Positions 13,923-16,964 of a stretch of 16,964 bases of DNA are shown one piece after another. This DNA comes from Bacillota bacterium (GTDB taxonomy: Bacteria > Bacillota > Sulfobacillia > JABLXB01). Where the stretch lies: NCBI GenBank assembly GCA_024653225.1, contig JANLGA010000002.1, positions 1 through 16,964 of the forward strand, written 5' to 3'. The notes under the pieces were generated by a model. It was given only the letters and a program-made list of their open reading frames with translations, was not told where the DNA came from and searched no databases. The position numbers and the translations under genes were made by a program. Numbering within the stretch: position 1 is the first letter of the stretch; each line of letters starts with the position of its first letter.

Positions 13923-14858
13923 ATGACGGCTGTGATAGCGGTACTATCGTTCGCCTCGGCGTTCTCTCTCGTCTATTGGGCGCTTTGCCCCCGCGACGAC
14001 ATCGTCTCCTACCACGAGCGGCTGCAAGAGTTACGCAGCGCGCGCGGCGGGGCGGGCGCCGATCCGAGGGAGCGAGCCGAAATGGCCCTTCCCTTCCACG
14101 AGAGGGTCATCGTCCCGATCATGGAGCTGGCGTACGAGCGGATACTGCGCTGGGCGCCCCGCGGAATAAGGCAGAGGATGTCTCAAAGGCTCGAACAGGC
14201 GGGGAAGCCGTTCGGTGTCGGACGATATTTCGCGCTGAAGATCATGGCGGCCGCCGGGATACCTCTCGCGCATTCGGCGATTCTCACCTTGATGGGTGGG
14301 CCGCGCGCAATATACGAGAGCGTGCACTTGGTCGCGTGTGCCGGTCTCGCGGGGTATTTCCTTCCCGATGCCTACGTGACCAGGCTCTGTCAGGATCGAA
14401 AGCGTGCGATCGCTCTGGCGCTGCCGGACATCCTCGACTTGCTCACCGTCTCCGTGGAGGCGGGGCTCGGGTTCGACGGGGCGGTCCAGAAGGTCTCCGA
14501 GAAATTCGGGGGACCGGCCGGAGAGGAGTTCCGCGAGTACCTCAAGGAAGTCCGCCTGGGCAAGCCGAGGGCCGATGCACTCCGATCTCTGTCGGAGAGG
14601 GTACCCGTGGACGACTTAAAGACATTCGTGGCGTCCGTCATTCAGGCCGAGCAATTGGGAGTGAGCCTGGCCAGGGTGTTGAGGATCCAGTCGGAGCAGA
14701 TGAGGTTGAAGAGGAAACAGCGCGCGGAAGAACACGCGATGCAGACTCCGGTTAAGATGTTGTTTCCGCTGGTCCTGTTCGTCTTCCCTACCATTTTCAT
14801 CGTCCTGCTGGGCCCCATGGCGATACAGGCCCTCACCCTTCTGAGCAGAGGGAGGTAG
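13923..14858 (+). CDS. tadC: TadC inner-membrane platform protein
   Basis: A 311-residue paralogue of TadB, second half of the platform. An N-terminal membrane helix (residues 1-20) is followed by a cytoplasmic segment, hydrophobic stretches around 105-155, and the GspF-type domain with ALALPDILDLLTVSVEAGLGFD, a TadC signature (the conserved PD and EAGLGFD), then LGVSLARVLRIQSEQMRLKRKQRAEE and the final KMLFPLVLFVFPTIFIVLLG helix. ATG 13923 follows a G-rich site. It is the last gene of the pilus operon; the next gene, on the other strand, ends 30 bases away, so the two units converge. That gap holds no obvious terminator with a T-run. Confidence 0.92.
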   Translation: MTAVIAVLSFASAFSLVYWALCPRDDIVSYHERLQELRSARGGAGADPRERAEMALPFHERVIVPIMELAYERILRWAPRGIRQRMSQRLEQAGKPFGVGRYFALKIMAAAGIPLAHSAILTLMGGPRAIYESVHLVACAGLAGYFLPDAYVTRLCQDRKRAIALALPDILDLLTVSVEAGLGFDGAVQKVSEKFGGPAGEEFREYLKEVRLGKPRADALRSLSERVPVDDLKTFVASVIQAEQLGVSLARVLRIQSEQMRLKRKQRAEEHAMQTPVKMLFPLVLFVFPTIFIVLLGPMAIQALTLLSRGR

Positions 14859-14888
14859 AGCCCGGGGCGACCGTCTCGGCGTCCGCCG

Positions 14889-15803
14889 TCAGCCGGGGGG
14901 TCGCCAGAAATCGAGGAGGTACTCGAACGTCACACCCATCGTGATGTAGTTGTTCGGCCAGCCGAATATCCCCACGCGGTTGACGATGTTGGTCCTGTCC
15001 CAGATGATTATGTTTCGCAGTTCGTAGCCCGCCCGACGAAGCGCGGCCACAACTTCTATGTGGAGCGTGACCCTCTGGTTGTCCCACCACATGTCGGGAA
15101 TGTCTATCACGCAGTGGGCCCGCGGACGGAGGAGGCCAAGCAGCCCGGCGAAGATCTGCTCTACATGGGCCGAGTATTCGTGAATCGGCATGGTCCCGAG
15201 GTCCCGCGGGTCTTGGCTGTACTGTTCGATCTTGCCGTACTGTTCGTTCAGCCTCGAGTCGCCCCGACGGCTCTTGTTCTTCCTCGCCCTGTTCAACAGG
15301 TTAGCGTAGGGCGGTGAGGTGAGTATGAGGCTGACGGAGGCCGGGGGGAGGTACCGCGGAATGTTGCGACTGTCCTCGCAGATCATTACCTGTCTCGTTG
15401 AACGGCCGGCCGAGGACCGATCGCGGGACAGCCGCAGGCGCCGGTCGGCCAAGTCGACATAGGCCTGGTTCAAGTCGAAGCCGACGGCATTCCTGTCGAG
15501 GTCGCTGGCGGCGACGAGGGTGGTCCCGGAACCCGCGAAGGGGTCGAGGACGAGCTCGCCCCTATGGGTGAAAAGCTCTATGCATCTCTTTGCGAGCGAT
15601 ATGGGGAAGGTGGCCGGGTGCTCGGACTTGTTCCGGATGTCCCGGGATTCGTAGTAAAACCGCCACACCCCGATCTGCGACCGGAGCCATTCCTTCGGGC
15701 TCATGCAGTTCAAGTGATTACCGGGGCAGGAACACGTCCTGTCATGCCCGATGTCCAGCAACTGCGCATCGCCCGCCCGGGCGTCTTGGTCCGCGATTCC
15801 CAA
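14889..15803 (-). CDS. SPPY-type DNA methyltransferase (N4-cytosine/N6-adenine), motif order X-I-IV
   Basis: A 304-residue AdoMet-dependent DNA methyltransferase of the N6/N4 group (PF01555-like). Motif X is HPATFPISLAKR (62-73) and motif I, which binds AdoMet, is LDPFAGSGTT (86-95), with GFDLNQAYVDLA after it. The catalytic motif IV is TSPPY (162-166), more often seen in N4-cytosine enzymes. The motif X/I block precedes motif IV, whereas the common beta class has the opposite order. An N-terminal segment with CSCPGNHLNC (C24, C26, C33) could bind metal. Only a small insertion (about 170-200) could serve as the target recognition domain. TTG 15803 lies 21 bases after the SLH-protein stop, with AAGGCGGGG upstream; ATG 15704 is a fallback start. 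No nuclease partner is visible, so it may be an orphan methylase. Confidence 0.88.
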   Translation of the reverse strand: MGIADQDARAGDAQLLDIGHDRTCSCPGNHLNCMSPKEWLRSQIGVWRFYYESRDIRNKSEHPATFPISLAKRCIELFTHRGELVLDPFAGSGTTLVAASDLDRNAVGFDLNQAYVDLADRRLRLSRDRSSAGRSTRQVMICEDSRNIPRYLPPASVSLILTSPPYANLLNRARKNKSRRGDSRLNEQYGKIEQYSQDPRDLGTMPIHEYSAHVEQIFAGLLGLLRPRAHCVIDIPDMWWDNQRVTLHIEVVAALRRAGYELRNIIIWDRTNIVNRVGIFGWPNNYITMGVTFEYLLDFWRPPG

Positions 15804-15824
15804 CGCGGGTCCGCCCCGCCTTTT

Positions 15825-16964
15825 TCATCCGGTAAGGCTGAACGTGACGGCGTCCAACGGGCCGGGGTCCACGAGCAAGTCGAGCGCCGCGCTGACCGAC
15901 TTGGTCAAGGAACGCCCGGTGAGAGTGACGACGTACCGCCCGGGATTTGTGTCCGCGGGGACCTCGAACGACCCAGTCCAGTCACCGCCATCCGCCCGTT
16001 CGAGTCCGGTTTCCCCGACGTCCAGCTCGGGGCAGGACGCGGTAACCCGAACGACGCCCGGCGATGACCAGGCCTCGATTGCGACGGTGCACCCCGCCCG
16101 GCAGGGATTGGGACGCAGGATCCCGCCGATTGAGAGTACCTGCTCTACCCTGAACCCCGCAGCGGCCTCTCGCGACGTACCTCGGAAGAGCGCCCGCAGG
16201 GAGACCGAGTATTCGCCGTCGCGGGCGTTCGCCGGGACCCGGAAATCCCCCCGCCACTTCTGTCCGGACGGTGCCATCGGAGAAAAGCCTGACCAAGGAG
16301 TAGCCGACAGCACCTCGATGGGGCCCCCGGTCGTGTACGCTGTGACCGTGGCGATGTCTCCGGGCTCCAACACGTGCGGCGAGACGGAGCCGCGAAGGGT
16401 CTTCCGGGCGATGGCGACGGGCTTGAGTGCCGACCAGAATACCTGCTCTTCCCTATCCGTCACTTTGGCCCTGTAGTAGTAGGTCCCGTCCGGCAGCGGC
16501 AAACCGTAGGCGCACTTACCATCCCAGGGGACCGGGGTCGGCGGCGAGTTCCCGTGGAGTGCCGATCCCATGGAATTCACCACCCTCCCGCCGGGATCGG
16601 TAATGAAGAGGTTCCACGAGGACGCGTTGCGGTTGCGCAAGGTCGTGATGTCGAATTGCGTGGCGTCCTCGAGCCCGTCGCCGTCGGGAGAGAATTCCGC
16701 CGGTCTTGCGTCGGCGCGGATCAGGCAAGAGCGGTACACGACCGTCGCCGCCTCAGCCCTGGTCATCTCGCGTCGCGGCTTGAGCGTCCCGTCCGGGTAT
16801 CCCTCGACGATCTTGAGCCGGATGCATGCGGCCAGATCCCTCTTGAAGCCCTCCGAGACGTTAGTGCCGTCGCTGAACCGGCCGAGTGCATCCCGGACCT
16901 CCCGGTCCGCGAGGGCCGCCGCGTATTCCCGAAGACCCAACGCCCTCACGAGGACGGCAAACGC
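15825..16964 (-). CDS. SLH-domain surface protein with FlgD-like Ig domain (partial 5')
   Basis: The C-terminal 379 residues of a wall-anchored surface protein; the gene begins right of the window. The first residues (AFAVLVRALGLREY) end one S-layer-homology repeat, and a full repeat follows: RFSDGTNVSEGFKRDLAACI, then IVEGYPDGTLKPRREMTRAE and AATVVYR. Next is EFSPDGDGLEDATQF with WNLFITDPGGRVV and LPDGTYYYRAKVTD, the FlgD-like Ig fold (PF13860 type). Two or more beta-rich Ig-like modules complete the protein, each with a (G)(E/R)Y.V.L pattern such as DGEYSVSL and PGRYVVTL. SLH repeats bind secondary wall polymers. An apparent GTG at 16949 lies inside an SLH motif and is not the true start. 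The methyltransferase follows on the same strand. Confidence 0.88.
   Translation of the reverse strand, partial: AFAVLVRALGLREYAAALADREVRDALGRFSDGTNVSEGFKRDLAACIRLKIVEGYPDGTLKPRREMTRAEAATVVYRSCLIRADARPAEFSPDGDGLEDATQFDITTLRNRNASSWNLFITDPGGRVVNSMGSALHGNSPPTPVPWDGKCAYGLPLPDGTYYYRAKVTDREEQVFWSALKPVAIARKTLRGSVSPHVLEPGDIATVTAYTTGGPIEVLSATPWSGFSPMAPSGQKWRGDFRVPANARDGEYSVSLRALFRGTSREAAAGFRVEQVLSIGGILRPNPCRAGCTVAIEAWSSPGVVRVTASCPELDVGETGLERADGGDWTGSFEVPADTNPGRYVVTLTGRSLTKSVSAALDLLVDPGPLDAVTFSLTG

Noticed and set aside
14859..14888. Bidirectional terminator between tadC and the methyltransferase
   Set aside because: Only short GC-rich pairings and no T-run in either direction.
1..16964. CRISPR arrays, tRNAs, rRNAs, insertion sequences
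   Set aside because: No regularly spaced repeats, tRNA-like cloverleaf, rRNA segments or transposase were recognised by reading both strands.

Overview
The window looks like chromosomal DNA from a high-GC, spore-forming, probably single-membrane (monoderm) member of the Bacillota. The reasons are the 3' half of a sporulation sigma factor of the SigK type, a YqeG-type HAD phosphatase, a DegS/DegU pair, an S-layer-homology (SLH) protein, and a Tad/Flp pilus cluster with no secretin gene. I cannot name genus or species from sequence alone.

Left end (1-1098). The C-terminal part of a large serine recombinase runs directly into the 3' part of sigK. The sigK reading frame becomes recognisable at about position 724, the codons matching the ENEILM segment of Bacillus subtilis SigK, which is where the B. 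subtilis skin element is inserted. The best explanation is a skin-like intervening element whose right end lies in this window. The 5' half of sigK should lie to the left, outside it.

Middle (1099-7470). A promoter precedes yqeG. A second promoter precedes a stand-alone receiver-domain protein. Next comes a tightly packed same-strand set: a PilT-like ATPase, a bifunctional prepilin peptidase, an M20-family amidohydrolase, and the histidine kinase/response regulator pair degS-degU.

Pilus operon (7471-14858). The 309 bases between degU and the pilin gene carry a good match to a class I cyclic-di-GMP (GEMM-I) riboswitch, followed by a 12-bp terminator-like hairpin. They control, in order: Flp pilin, TadE-like, TadG-like, CpaB, CpaE (receiver plus ParA-type ATPase), CpaF/TadA ATPase, TadB and TadC. 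Two more hairpins lie between the pilin gene and the rest and probably reduce transcription past the pilin. The prepilin peptidase upstream would process the pilins. Pilus output may thus be set by DegS/DegU phosphorylation and by c-di-GMP, with pairing that predicts shut-off by c-di-GMP.

Right end (14859-16964, minus strand). A partial SLH-domain surface protein is followed, 21 bases later on the same strand, by an SPPY-type DNA methyltransferase with motif order X-I-IV. No restriction enzyme is seen. No tRNA, rRNA, CRISPR array or insertion sequence was recognised.
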